The notes beneath the pieces are model-generated. The model worked only from the letters and a program-made list of their open reading frames with translations, did not search any database and was not told the DNA's origin. 64,000 nucleotides of DNA from Narthecium ossifragum (Eukaryota > Streptophyta > Magnoliopsida > Dioscoreales > Nartheciaceae). Position 1 is the first letter of the stretch; each line of letters opens with the position of its first letter. The stretch lies in NCBI GenBank assembly GCA_963920575.1, contig OY986963.1:4316896-4380895 (forward strand), read 5' to 3'. Below, in pieces: positions 1 through 11,259 of the stretch. Both the position numbers and the translations under genes were made by a program.

Positions 1-1666
1 TCTATATCTATATATATTATTATTATTTACTATATAAAATAAGATGTGTCATGAGTTATATGATCTACGTATACGTGACATATGGTTACTCGATCATATT
101 ACGTGACAGATGATTACTCTTTATTGAATTAGTTATCATGTGGTTACCGTGTGGTGAGGAGAGAGAGGGGAGTAGCGTCAGGGCCTTGAGCCCATGACAC
201 GGGCCTTGGCGTATGGCGTCAAAAGTTGGCGCGGCCAAGTGCCCGATCATAACTCATGGTCGGTGCCATGAGTCATATGAGGTTCAGAGGCCTCAGAATA
301 GCAAGCAAAGCATCCACGTGCATCATCCCCAGCAATGGAGCGAAGAATCTTGAAGATGGCACGAGCAAGTTTCAAGTTGGTGCAGCGGTCTGTGCCAAGA
401 GCAAAACTTGACGCGCCATGGGCGGATTCCTTCGAGCCAGGCGGGCAAACCAGCAAAGCGGCGAGCAAAATGCACGCGCGAAATGAGCTTGGCGCGCGGC
501 ATGATGCGATGCAGCATGACACGACGTGGCGCGCACGCAACGCGACGACACTCAAGTTCGAGTGGGACTAGGAATTCTAGTCGAACTAGGACTCCAATTC
601 CTAGTGCCACTATGACTTTGCACATCTTGGCAAAGTTCATGACGAGGCTTGGCGCGGGCGAAATCGAAGGTGACGCGGACTAGGACTCGGCGTGCCATGA
701 TGCGGCCAGCAAGACGCGCGACGCCATCGGGAGCAATCTAGCCGTGCAAAAGCCATAGTTCCAGTTGGACTGGAATCGTTGAAGGACTTGACGCGACAAA
801 GGCAAGCTTTGGAGCCGGGGAAAGTCTTTGTTGCTCGGGAGTTCTAGTCGGATTAGGACACGACTCGCTCCGACGGAAGGCGTTTGGCCATGGAGGCCAA
901 ACCGTGCGTGCCATTGAGGTAATTCCACTTGGCTTAGGATTCCAATATAGGATGACACGACAAATATGAAATATGACACGTGGGAAGTTGGTTGTGACTC
1001 GTGGAAATAGGAAGGTGTCCTATTTTAAGTCAATATGCGATGGATCTTGGCAAATGCTATCCAAGGTAAGTTGTAGCACAACTTGGAGTCATGATGAAGC
1101 GGACGACTTCATGATTGGTCAAGCAAGAGTCCAGATAAACTTGAAGCCAATCAAGGACCAACAGTTGGTGTTGAACAAAGAGTCCTTGTCAAAAGAGAAA
1201 GGCTTGGAGCCTTCCTCTATATAAGGAGGAGCCGGCCATGATCAAGGGGATCGGGGCGGTGGCTTAGGGTTGGGTTCCTTTGTAATTGAGCGATTGTAAA
1301 CCAAGGGTTTGGAAGAGAAAGTTGAGAGCTTCTCTTGTACAATTGCATCAATAAAGGGACGGGTGAAATCCTTTGCCTATATCGCGTCTTCTTGGGTTTT
1401 TGCATGAGAAGAAGACGAAGGAGGGGTTGTCAAGAAGGGTCTTGCATGACGCCATCATAGGAGAGAACTCAGAAAAATTTCCGCTGCACTTTTTATATCT
1501 ATATGTATTATTATTATTTACTATATAAAGTAAGGTGGGTCATGAGTCATATGATCTACGTACACATGACATATGGTTACTCGGTCGTATTACGTGGTAG
1601 ATGGTTACTCTTTATTGAATTGGTTATCATATGGTTACCGTGTGGTGAGGAGAGAGAGGGGAGTAG
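1..1666. repeat. Direct-repeat pair enclosing an LTR-like block
   Basis: A block of about 170 bp at 1-172 recurs at about 1495-1666 with roughly 90% identity by eye; both copies hold a TA-rich 'tttactatataaa' core and end in 'gaggagagagaggggagtag'. Weaker relatives start near 1696 and 1846. The 1.3 kb between the copies has no credible gene. At 1215-1224 it has a TATA-like 'ctatataagg', then a poly(A)-like 'aataaa' near 1349 and 'tttccgctgca' near 1480, which resemble the promoter, polyadenylation signal and 3' end of a plant LTR. No terminal TG/CA pair with a target duplication was found, so the element class is not established. Confidence 0.5.
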
Positions 1667-4600
1667 TAGGGGTGCTGGTTACCACAAGGGCCCACCTAAT
1701 TTACTATATAAAGTAATGTGGGTTATGACGTGGCATCTGAGTCATATAGACACACACGTAACGTAGGGTTGTAACCATATAGAGAGAGATGGGGGCAGTG
1801 GGGGTGGATGGTTACCCATATCACTTGGTACGAGGGGCTCACATAATCTATTATATAAGATCCAGTGCATTCTATCATGTGACTGAGGATGCTTGATTCA
1901 AGTTATACCCGGATATATCAGACAATCGAGATGAAGCCACGTGAAAAGGAGTAATGGAGGTGATGGTTATCAAGTGGTTTGAGGGGGGGGGGGTTGGAGG
2001 CTGATAGAGAGATTGAGGAGTATTGAGAGTGATGGTTACCCGTGCCAGATGAGAGAGGCCCACCTAGTCATCCATGTGGCGCGATGGTTACACTAGACAA
2101 GAACGATAGGAGTTTCTTTCCCACGCACAATAGAGACGGTCGATGGCTTATGGGACACGTGGATGCCGGATGTCCATTTCAATAATATTCAACGATCTCT
2201 TCATCTAGAGTCAGATATTTTTTGAAAACTCAAAAGGGTCAATTCTATTTGATAGTATCCGAATTTATTTACAAACACATTCATAGATTGATTGCGACCA
2301 TTCAACTAAATCGTACCATGGACATGAAAATCCGCTAGTTAATTATATTGCGCTTAATGAGACAAATGTTATATATATACTAACTTCTACGAGTTGCGGA
2401 GCTCGCAGTAGTGATAATAAAACGAAAACCAAAATGTTGCAGACGACATCGATCATGAATATAGAAAGAAAGGTCACATGCCACCACTTTAGCCATATTG
2501 GAGTGGGGATTGATCCTCTTCATATCACGAAAAAAAGATCCATGAGACAAAAATATCTTCCAAACAGTCAATGATTCCTCCTATTTTTCTTATTTTCTTC
2601 TCTCCCTCAACAATAAAAAAAAAACACTGAGCCTTCTTTCGTTGTCTTATGTGACGGAAGAATGTCTTAGATAGAGTATATGTGACATGATAATCTTAGA
2701 TTGAGAGGAATTTAATGAGAAAGAGTTATTTAGTGGTTATTGGAATAGAATCGGTGGTTACCTGTCACGACTAGTTATGTATATGTGTGTATGGTATGCC
2801 TGTACATATGTATGTCATACACCCACACACATGAGAGAGAGAGAGAGTTGAGTGCGTCCCACCTAAGACGTGGGTATTCCACATCCTACCAGGTGCGACA
2901 TATATCATCACTCAAAGCAATCACTCCTATGATGTCAGCCTAGATGCATGTTCGTCATCAATCTAAAAGCAATCACTCCTCTTAAAATGCAAGCAAATCA
3001 AGAAGAAGTATCTATCGTCCCTTCTCCATCACAAGGTGCTGCTAACCCTTATCTCAACTCCAAACCGCCCATATAAAGAAGGGGATACAAAGAGAAAGAT
3101 ACGAAAGGCCAAAATCCCCAACCCCAAGTGGTCTCCCCTCCATTGGTGGTGGTTCTCAACCCTACACCTTTTCCCAATCAATTAAACACTATCTAGCTAG
3201 ATAGATATAGACATATGATCGCCAGATGAACAAAGCATTGACCCCAAAAAGAAACAAGGAACATGACACCAAATATAGAACACAGCCCTTCAAATCTCCA
3301 TGGTTGAAATAATTCTTGTTTTTTAACTATAAAGTTTTGAAGAACAAAAACAAAAGCCCAAGAAAGAGACATGAGTAGTAGTGATATGTTGCAGTTGACC
3401 CATCTTTCATAAAAGATGGAAAAAATTATTGCAGGAAAGATGACACTGATAGATATGTAAAAGAATGAAGTCATCCATGCAGTAATGCTATAAGGCATGG
3501 TGGAGCCAACACTCCACTGACTCCATTGTCCTCCTAGCTGTAGTATTATTTCATCAAATTGTCTCCAGGGATTGGAATAGGACCACCAAAGTGATCAAAG
3601 ATTTATAAGGGAAGAAGAGTCTTGAAGGCTAAAGAGAGAGCCAAAACTTTTAATGGTGGAAAGGAAGGGAAGCGTTGGCTCTACGCTCACCCTTAAAAAA
3701 TCTCTATGGAAACCATTTGAGGATTTGAAGAGAGTTCAAAGGAATGGGAACACGTAGAGTGCTTCTTTTGATTATCAAGTCTAATCTGATCACTGGCACT
3801 TTACGCCGCCCTGGTGGCTTTAGACCGGCGTGGGATTGATTTGGATGAGGAGTTGCTGTTTTTGCCAATGGACGGCCGGTCGGCGGCCGCTTTGTGGGCC
3901 TTTCGGATCATGCAATCATATGACCGGAGGAGGGCCTTCGATGGCTACAGGGAGATTTTAGTGCTGTAGTCACACACACAGGCTGACCGCGGAATTGTCC
4001 GCGGTCACGTCCATGGCATTCCACTAGGCACTGTGTAATCACGACGTTTACTCTCCCTTTTTATATGTAAGAATTTATTTGAGTCTTCACACGTGAATAT
4101 TTAAATCAAATTTTTTATTATATTATAAAAATCGATGAAGCTAATTAATCATAGATAAATATTATATATGATTATGATTTGTTCGTGGAAATGCATGGGA
4201 GGCAGGTGGTGATAATGCTAAAGGTCCCAAAAGGCTGTGGTTATGCCTCGAAGGGGTGACCCCATTTGCTCTATCCACCTCGTTGGAACCAAATCCCTCA
4301 CTCCGAGGAAGAGGCTTCTCCGTGACAAAAGCCTTCTCCTCCACCCCCACATGTCTATCTATCTCTTCCCCATTTGGGCATGAAAAGGTTATGCATCATT
4401 AGCACTTTCCTAAGGGACACCTCTCAATTCTCATCCATGGCAAGGGTTGGGGTCCATTTGATAGCAGCTTTCACTGCCACATTGCAGTGTCTTGGGCCCC
4501 AGATATGCCTCGTTGGCGCCTCGAAGGGCGTCCGATCCTCCGATCGGATGGATGCCGGTCCTTGTTTGGGTTTCAAGATCAAGATATGATTACCATCTTT

Positions 4601-5688
4601 TCCCCTGAGAATCTCCTTTTTTATCACACTAGGGTCACTAAAGGAGGAGGAAAGACTGAACAGCAAGGGAGTGAGGGGGACAGCCTTCTTTCTATCTCAA
4701 TCATGGATTCTCCATTAGGGGTTCTTCTCAATCTTCATGTTAGTACTTAGTACTGTCTGCAGAGTAATTGGCAATGTGGATTGGTGATTTGAGAAGAATC
4801 ATGAAAGAAAGGTGGCTCATGCAGTTATATCTGTTGCAAGATTGAGGAAGCTGCAAAACGTGAGGAGGTTTTGTTTCTTTACATGTTAGTTGCTAACATG
4901 CTTGTGGAGTAATAATAAAGTGAAGGATTGTTATGCATATAGTTGCTAATTTTTTTGCATAATATATTACACTAGGTGGCCCCCCTTGCCACATGGTAGG
5001 GTAACCATCAGGTCAATGGGTGTTTCGGTTATAAAAATCGAATTTGATTAATGAATTAGTATGGATATAATATAAGGTTGATTGTATTAGATTAATATAC
5101 TATAACTATAGAATAGATATAACTGTATGAATTAAATCAACCTTATAAAAAATGGTTATATATAACCGTTTTTGCTCCTTATAAGGTTGATAAAAAAAAA
5201 ATATCTATAGTTTTAAATTTTGCATCCAGACCTCTCAATTTTGCATCTTTAAGCAAATACTTATCTTTTAAGAAACTTATAGATATTTGCGAAAACTTAG
5301 AGGTAGGTAGTGGCAAAACAAAATGCACAAAGTAAGTCTCTAGCGGGGGACGTATATTTTTAAAATTATTATTATTTCATTATATATATATATATATATA
5401 AATAAAAGGATTATATGCGCAAGAAACCATAAAATTGTTTGTGTGTGTATTCGGGGAAGAAACCATGATTTTAATCATCCATTCTGATCCAATGATTATG
5501 ATTTAATGCTTCTGAATGGTAATGTGGATATTTATAAGGATCATGCCCTTACTTATATGGATGTACTATGATTACATTAAGCTTAATTTTGTGTTTATAA
5601 AGCTCCACTTTCGGATGCTTTCCTCGTTTTCAAGGTACTGAAGTACCCATTTCTCCTTAACCTTTTTACAAATTTTTCCTTCATCCAA
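1667..5688. other. Gene-free stretch with simple repeats
   Basis: No supported gene. It contains more degenerate copies of the AT-rich repeat seen at the window start (about 1690-2100), GA-rich and TA microsatellites (for example 5381-5401), and one isolated hydrophobic 101-codon frame on the minus strand (3193-3498) with no recognised family. Confidence 0.5.
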
Positions 5689-5693
5689 GAAAT

Positions 5694-6105
5694 TGTTGGA
5701 GAAATTCAAGGATGACAGATAAATTGAGAAGGAAAGAGGATGCATCAGTTGATAGAGTTGAGATACGTTATTGATGTCGCTACCCTTAAGGGTTGATTCG
5801 CCCCACCAAATCGGTAGTACAATGAGTCTCTAACGAATCTCCTGTAGGATACAAAAAAGCTCACTTTTATGCGCTTATACCGGTGAAGAAAAGACGGTAG
5901 AACACCGACATAATAGTGGTAGAATATAGGATGAGAAAAATGTTTTGTTTGAAGTGTTTATGTAAGAGAAGAATTACTTGGGTTTAAATAGAACACCTTG
6001 ATAACCATTCGACGCCGAATCGCTAGCGGAACCGTCGTGAGGCTCTCTCCCAACTAATGCCAACATAAAACCATGTATTATTTTATTTGAAAAGGTAATC
6101 TAACA
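5694..6105 (-). repeat. 3' LTR of the copia element
   Basis: This 412-bp direct repeat matches 10568-11254 apart from the nested insertion there. It begins 'tgttggagaa' and ends 'aatctaaca' on the plus strand. Substitutions between the two LTRs are frequent, so the insertion is not recent. Confidence 0.93.
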
Positions 6106-6659
6106 ATCCCCCACCATTTTCAAAATGAAATAAAACAAATTGAAAATTAAAAATTCGATAATATTCTGGCAAGCAAGTCATTTGTATAAATAAAGGCGTA
6201 TTGCGACTTGAACCCTTATCTAGTAGAAACTGAACAAAATTGACTAGAAGATCTAAGTGAATAGTACCTTGAACTTTGAACTCATATTGTCAATTGGTTC
6301 TTGCACTACGCAAACTTCTTCAAATTTGTCAGTATCCCAACCACTAGTTGACACCATTTTGACCATGTCTCATATCCTTTCATTAATGCTTAGAGTTGAA
6401 GTCTGTAAACTCTTAGAATCGATCCCACTTCTACATTAGTATAGGTGAATCAAATAGTATTCCCAGAATCAAATGCTTGGACTCAAGATCCCTTGACTCA
6501 TTAAGAGCATTAGCTCACCCTAACTATAAGCACTTCTGGTACCAAACATCTTAACCTTGGGATGAAATTTATGTGATGTTTGCATTAATTAGCATGACAC
6601 ATTGTCACTCATTGAACTCAAAACATGAAGTTTTCATGAGTTGAGTTGAGGTTCCATCA

Positions 6660-7260
6660 TTAATTAAATTTTGAAATGGACTTTAGACCTATCCCATAAG
6701 CTATCTTATAGACTAAGTCTCTAGACATACCTTTTGTTAGAGGGTCTGCCAAATTCTGACAGGATCTAACAAAATCCACAGTGATAACTCCATCTTTTAT
6801 CAACAGTCGCACATAGCTATGTCTTAGAGACTTTCCACCATAGGTACTGCTATTCGCCCTAACCAAAGTTGCTTGGCTATCACAGTGGATGGAAAATATG
6901 AGACATAGGCTTAGGCCATAAAGGTAGTTCCAATAAACAACTCCTAAATCATTCTACTTCTTTCCTTGTTGCAGCTAAAGCTAAAAACTCAGAAGCCATG
7001 ATGGAGTCAGTAATACAAGTTTGTTTCTTGGATCCCCTATAAATAGCTCCCCCACTAAGTAAGAAAACCCATCCACTAGTTGAAGAGTGATCTTCTAAAT
7101 TTGTGATCCAACTCGCATCTGTGAATCCCTCTAAAACTGTTGGATCTCCAGTATAACATATGCCATAGTCCATAGTCCCTTTAAAATATTTTCGAACTCT
7201 ATGAACAACATCCCAATGTCTTTGTCCTGGATTGATGGTATATCTACTTAGCTTTTCCAC
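6660..7260 (-). pseudogene. copia RNase H remnant
   Basis: Two minus-strand frames (6949-7260 and 6660-6866) carry the copia RNase H signature, including a 'TDASW' start, a SASTSGW-like 'SSTSGW' segment, 'ASEFLALA', and the closing 'ADPLTKG' motif. A frame break near 6870-6950 separates them, so no intact enzyme can be made. Confidence 0.88.
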
Positions 7261-7278
7261 CGCAAAAGCGATGTCGGG

Positions 7279-7866
7279 TCACGTACTAGTCATAGCATAC
7301 ATTAAACATCCAATGACTTTTGCATATTCCAATTGAGACACTGCTCTACCAATATTAGGTAGCAATCTATCACCTGAAACAAATTGTGTAGATACCGACA
7401 AGCAATCGAAGTATTCAAACTTTTTGAGAATTTTCAAAATATTGTGGCTTTGAATTAACATCAAGTTACCATATCTTTTGACAATTTTAATGCCTAAGAT
7501 CACATTTTCTTCGACCATATCTTTCATGTCAAAACTGCTAGATAAAAGTGTTTTAACATATTCTACTTCATGCAAATCAGAACCAAAGATAAGCATATCA
7601 TCAACATATAAATAGACTATAACTCCTTTTCCTCCACAAAATATGCTATAAACACATTTTTCTGATTGATTAACAAGAAAACCTTTAGCTAAAATAACTT
7701 GATTGAATTTTTCATGATATTGTTTCGGAGCTTGTTTTAAACCATATAAAGAGCATATGAGTTTACATACGGTCTTCTCTTTTCCTGGTATGATGAAACC
7801 CTCAGGTTCCTCCATGTATATTTCTTCATCCAATTCACCATTTAAAAATATGGTTTTAACATCCAT
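7279..7866 (-). pseudogene. copia reverse transcriptase remnant
   Basis: This 195-residue frame holds the copia RT core: 'DVKTIFLNGELDEEIYM', 'LYGLKQAPKQYH' and the catalytic 'YVDDM'. The start and the link to RNase H are interrupted by stops (the next frame to the left begins at 7260). It is the best-preserved part of the element. Confidence 0.92.
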
Positions 7867-8336
7867 CTAGTGAATTACTAACTTATAATTCGAAGCCATA
7901 GCAATTAGAGTACGTATAGAAGACATCCTAGCTACTTGGGGCATACGTATCAAGGAAATCAATTCCTTCCTTTTGTGTAAACCCCTTAGCTACCAATCTA
8001 TCTTTGTACTTTTCAATAGTACCATGGACCTTTCTTTTCCTTTTAAATATCCACTTACAACCAATAGGTTTAGATTCATGTGGAATATCAACTAAAACCA
8101 AAGTGTTGTTACATGTTATTGAGTCAATCTCATCTTAAATAGCATCCTTCCAAAGAACTGTATCATAAAATTCCATAACTTATTTAAAAGTTTTAGGATC
8201 AGACTCAATCATCAAACTAATTGGTGTTTAACTCACAACACTATCAGTGGTTCCTTTCATTAAGAACGTATAGAAATCATCTCCATATGTCCTAGATACT
8301 TTAAGTCATTTGCTTCTCCTCAGTTCCGTAACTTCA

Positions 8337-8417
8337 TTAGGAAACGTCCTTAGAAGCTTTTATTTCAACACTAGATTTAGGAAACGTCCTTAGAAGCTTT
8401 TATTTCAACACTAGATT
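8337..8417. repeat. 40-bp tandem duplication inside the copia element
   Basis: The segment starting 'gaaacgtccttagaagcttt' at 8341 repeats at 8381 with an exact 40-bp period. It lies between the integrase and RT regions and is not a multiple of three, so it adds a frameshift there. Confidence 0.9.
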
Positions 8418-8760
8418 CCTTAAGTTCAGGAGATTTAGGTAAAGAGGTAAATCTAGATTCATCAAATATTGCATCCCTACATTCTATAATTGTGTTAACA
8501 GTTATATAATCATTAGGTTCAATAAACATGAATTCATATGCTTTACTGTGTTGTGCGTATCCTAAGAATAGACATTCAATTCCTATTTATCATGATTTCT
8601 TTCTCTTAGGCTCATGAAGTCTAACTATAGCTCTGCAACCCCATACTTTGAAATAACCGATGTTGGGTTTTCTATTTTTCCATGCCTCATATGGGGTAAT
8701 AGATTTTCCTTTTGTTGGAACTCTGTTTAAAATATGGCAAGCTGGTAGTAGAGCTTCACC

Positions 8761-9433
8761 TCAATAACCATCAGATAATTCGGAATTAGACGTCATGGAA
8801 TTAACCATTTCCATTAATGTCCTGTTTTTCCGTTCCGCTATACCATTTTGTTGCGGACTATACGGTGCCATCACTTCATGTATAATCCCATTGGATTCAA
8901 AATATGAAGGAGTATAAAATTCACCTCCCCTATCTGATCTTAGTACCACATTGGTTCTCAACCTCAGATTTATAAATTTCAAACTTGTCCAATACTTCAT
9001 CCTTGTATCTAAGTAAATATACATAGCAAAACCTTGAGCTATCATCTATAAAAGTTACAAAATATTTCTTACCTCCTACTGTGGGTGTAGCATGTACATC
9101 AAAAACATCACTATGAATTAAATCTAATAAATTAGATTTCCTTTCCACACTAGGAAGCGGTTTTCTAGCGATTTTTGCCTTCATGCAAGTATGAGATGCT
9201 TTATTAATTTCTAACTTAGGGAGTAAGTCAAGCTTCATCATATCTTTTAATTTTCTATAGTTAACATGACCTAACCTATTATGCAACAATTCAGATAACT
9301 CAATCATGTAAGCAGAAACATTCACTTTGTTGATATTCAACTTACAATCCATCATACATATAACCATTTCCCACAAATACCCCACCCTTAGACAGTATAA
9401 ACTTGTCTGCCTCAAATACAAGTTTAAAGCCAT
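8761..9433 (-). pseudogene. copia integrase remnant
   Basis: Two overlapping minus-strand frames (8930-9433 and 8761-9045) give a GAG-pre-integrase histidine region ('HNRLGH'), the integrase core start ('HSDVF...FIDDSSR'), then 'RSDRGGEF' and 'PQQNGIAERKNR' with the second Asp and the Glu of the D,D-35-E triad. The frames are offset, so a frameshift splits the core. The zinc-binding region seems to lack one expected cysteine ('SHTCMKAK'). Confidence 0.9.
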
Positions 9434-9698
9434 GCTTACCAGAAACTAAGTTCCTACATAGTTCTAGCACATACAATATATCATTTAATGTAAGTAGCTT
9501 TCCAGAAGTAAACTCCAACTCCACTGTACCATGGCCTTGCACATTATTACTTGTAGAATTTCCCATGTATAGTATCGTTCCATCGCCTCTAGGTTCCAAT
9601 GTCTTGAATAGACTCTTGTTGTTGCAGATGTGCCTAGTTGCCCCAAAATCTATCCACCAAGAGATGTTGTCTTCTAGTATATTCACCTTGAGGATCAT
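9342..9698 (-). pseudogene. copia aspartic protease remnant
   Basis: The frame begins with '[12 protein letters not shown]', which corresponds to the usual D-S/T-G-A active-site motif of plant copia proteases. The Ser/Thr after the catalytic Asp is Phe here, so activity is unlikely. Confidence 0.8.
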
Positions 9699-9739
9699 AG
9701 CTGCAAAATTGTCTTTATTTTCATTAACTCCCTCTTTAT

Positions 9740-10484
9740 TCTTGCGGGGATGACAGTGTCACAATCTCGCTTAAAATGCCCAGGTTTACCGCAGTAATTA
9801 GTTTCCCTTCTTCCTCTTGTTATTCTGGCCCTTATCTTTGCTAAAATGAATGGAACGCTTCTTTGAGGTCGTACCATTTTTTGAAGTCTCTGCCACAAGC
9901 ACCTTATGCTTGTTATCCGGAGGAGGGTTATTTGCCTCCTCATTTTCACGATACTCCTCCTCAATTTTGACATGATTGAACAAGTCTTTGAGAGATATAT
10001 ATTCCTTCCGGTGCTTAAGACAGCGTTTGACATCCTTCCAGGATGGAGGCAGTTTGTCTATGATGGATGTCACAACTATAGAGACATCCACATTCATGTT
10101 GTTTTGCTTAATATGTTGCAGCATGTGAGTAAGCTCATAAAGTCACTCACTAACAGGTTTGTCATCAATCATTTTGTAATTGAAAATTTTACTCACAAGG
10201 AACTTTTTGCTGGTTGCATCATCAATCACATACTTTTGTTCTAGCGTGTCCCAAAGTTCTTTCGCTGTTGTATGGTGTTGATATGTATCGAACAAATCAT
10301 CGAACATTGAATTCAGCACATGCCTGCAGCACATCAGATCATCATTCTCCCACTTCAATCTACTGCGACTTGCATCAATGGTCTCACCATCTGAATTTTC
10401 TGGTGATCTCGGTTTTGGTGTAGATAGCATGTACACAACTTTTAGTATGCATACGCTTCTGCCATCATTTGAAATTTGCGCCAT
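9740..10484 (-). pseudogene. copia gag remnant with zinc knuckle
   Basis: Frames 10143-10484, 9798-10124 and 9695-10033 together cover a copia gag. The first two are separated by an in-frame TGA near 10140-10142. The nucleocapsid zinc knuckle is recognisable as 'NYCGKPGHFKRDC', but the first Cys of the CX2CX4HX4C pattern is replaced by Thr. There is a frameshift near 9800. Confidence 0.85.
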
Positions 10485-10567
10485 CGAAGCGCTGCAACTT
10501 GAGAACGTCTTCCATTTCCTTGAAAATGGACATATCCATTGCGAAGAGAGAAATCAACCCTTAAGAT

Positions 10568-11254
10568 TGTTGGAGAAATTCAAGGATGACATAGAAATTG
10601 AGGAAAGAGGAAAGAGGCTGCAACAATTGATAGAGCGTCGAGGCACGTTACTAATGTGGCTACCCTTAAGGGTTGATTCGCCCCCACCAAATCGATATTA
10701 CAATGGGTCTCCGGTGAGTCTCCTGTGAGATACAACGAATGTAACGGCCCTTGCCATCCGGGGCCGCCCAGGGCCTGCGGGCTCCATCCAGGATCCACCC
10801 GAGGGGCTCACCCGACACAATATTGTCCGCTCCAAGGCAAGCACGCTTAACCTTGGAGTTTTCTGACGGATCACTGCCATCACGGCTTTAAAACGCTTTG
10901 TATCTTATAATGGTTATTAATATACTTATATATACGTGGAGTTGCTTACCCGGTTACCTGATTCGGTCACATGCCCTCCAGGCGAACACCGATACCCAGT
11001 ACCCCGGGTCTCACAACGAAGCTCTCACTTTCATGTGCTTGTACCGGCGAAGAAAAGACTGTCGAACATCGACATAATCTTGATAGAATATAGGATGAGA
11101 AGAACCTTTTGTTTGAAATGTATCCGTAAGAGAAGAATTACTTGGGTTTAAATAGAACACCTTAAATAACCCTCAAGAATAGTCACGACTCTCTCCCAAC
11201 AAATGCCAACATAAAACCAGGTATTATTTTATTTGAAAAAAAACTAATCTAACA
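10568..11254 (-). repeat. 5' LTR of the copia element, split by a nested insertion
   Basis: This is the partner of the LTR at 5694-6105. Removing the 281-bp nested block (10740-11020) leaves about 406 bp that aligns along its whole length, including the shared 'cccttaagggttgattcgcc' segment. Confidence 0.92.
10740..11015. mobile_element. Nested solo LTR (276 bp) in the copia 5' LTR
   Basis: The sequence starts 'tgtaacggccc', ends 'gtctcaca' (TG...CA) and is flanked by the 5-bp duplication 'acgaa' at 10735-10739 and 11016-11020. The other copia LTR lacks it, so the empty site is visible in the same window. The TGTAAC-CCC start is common in plant Ty3/gypsy LTRs. The short length would also fit a TRIM-type LTR. 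Confidence 0.88.
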
Positions 11255-11259
11255 GAAAT

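Larger units (their letters stand above)
5689..11259 (-). mobile_element. Ty1/copia LTR retrotransposon, complete but decayed
   Basis: The element body is 5694-11254 and is flanked by the perfect 5-bp target duplication 'gaaat' (5689-5693 and 11255-11259). Its LTRs are 5694-6105 and 10568-11254, each TG...CA on the plus strand. The right one is lengthened by a nested insertion. Coding order on the minus strand is gag, protease, integrase, reverse transcriptase, RNase H, which is the Ty1/copia order. A purine-rich tract ('ggtggggga' on the minus strand) abuts the 3' LTR near 6106-6115. No canonical initiator-Met primer site is evident next to the 5' LTR. Every domain is broken by stops or frameshifts, so the copy is non-autonomous. 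Confidence 0.95.

Noticed and set aside
3193..3498. Hydrophobic 101-codon frame on the minus strand
   Set aside because: It resembles a membrane protein only in composition. No family motif, no adjoining exons and no codon bias support it, and it lies in repeat-rich DNA.
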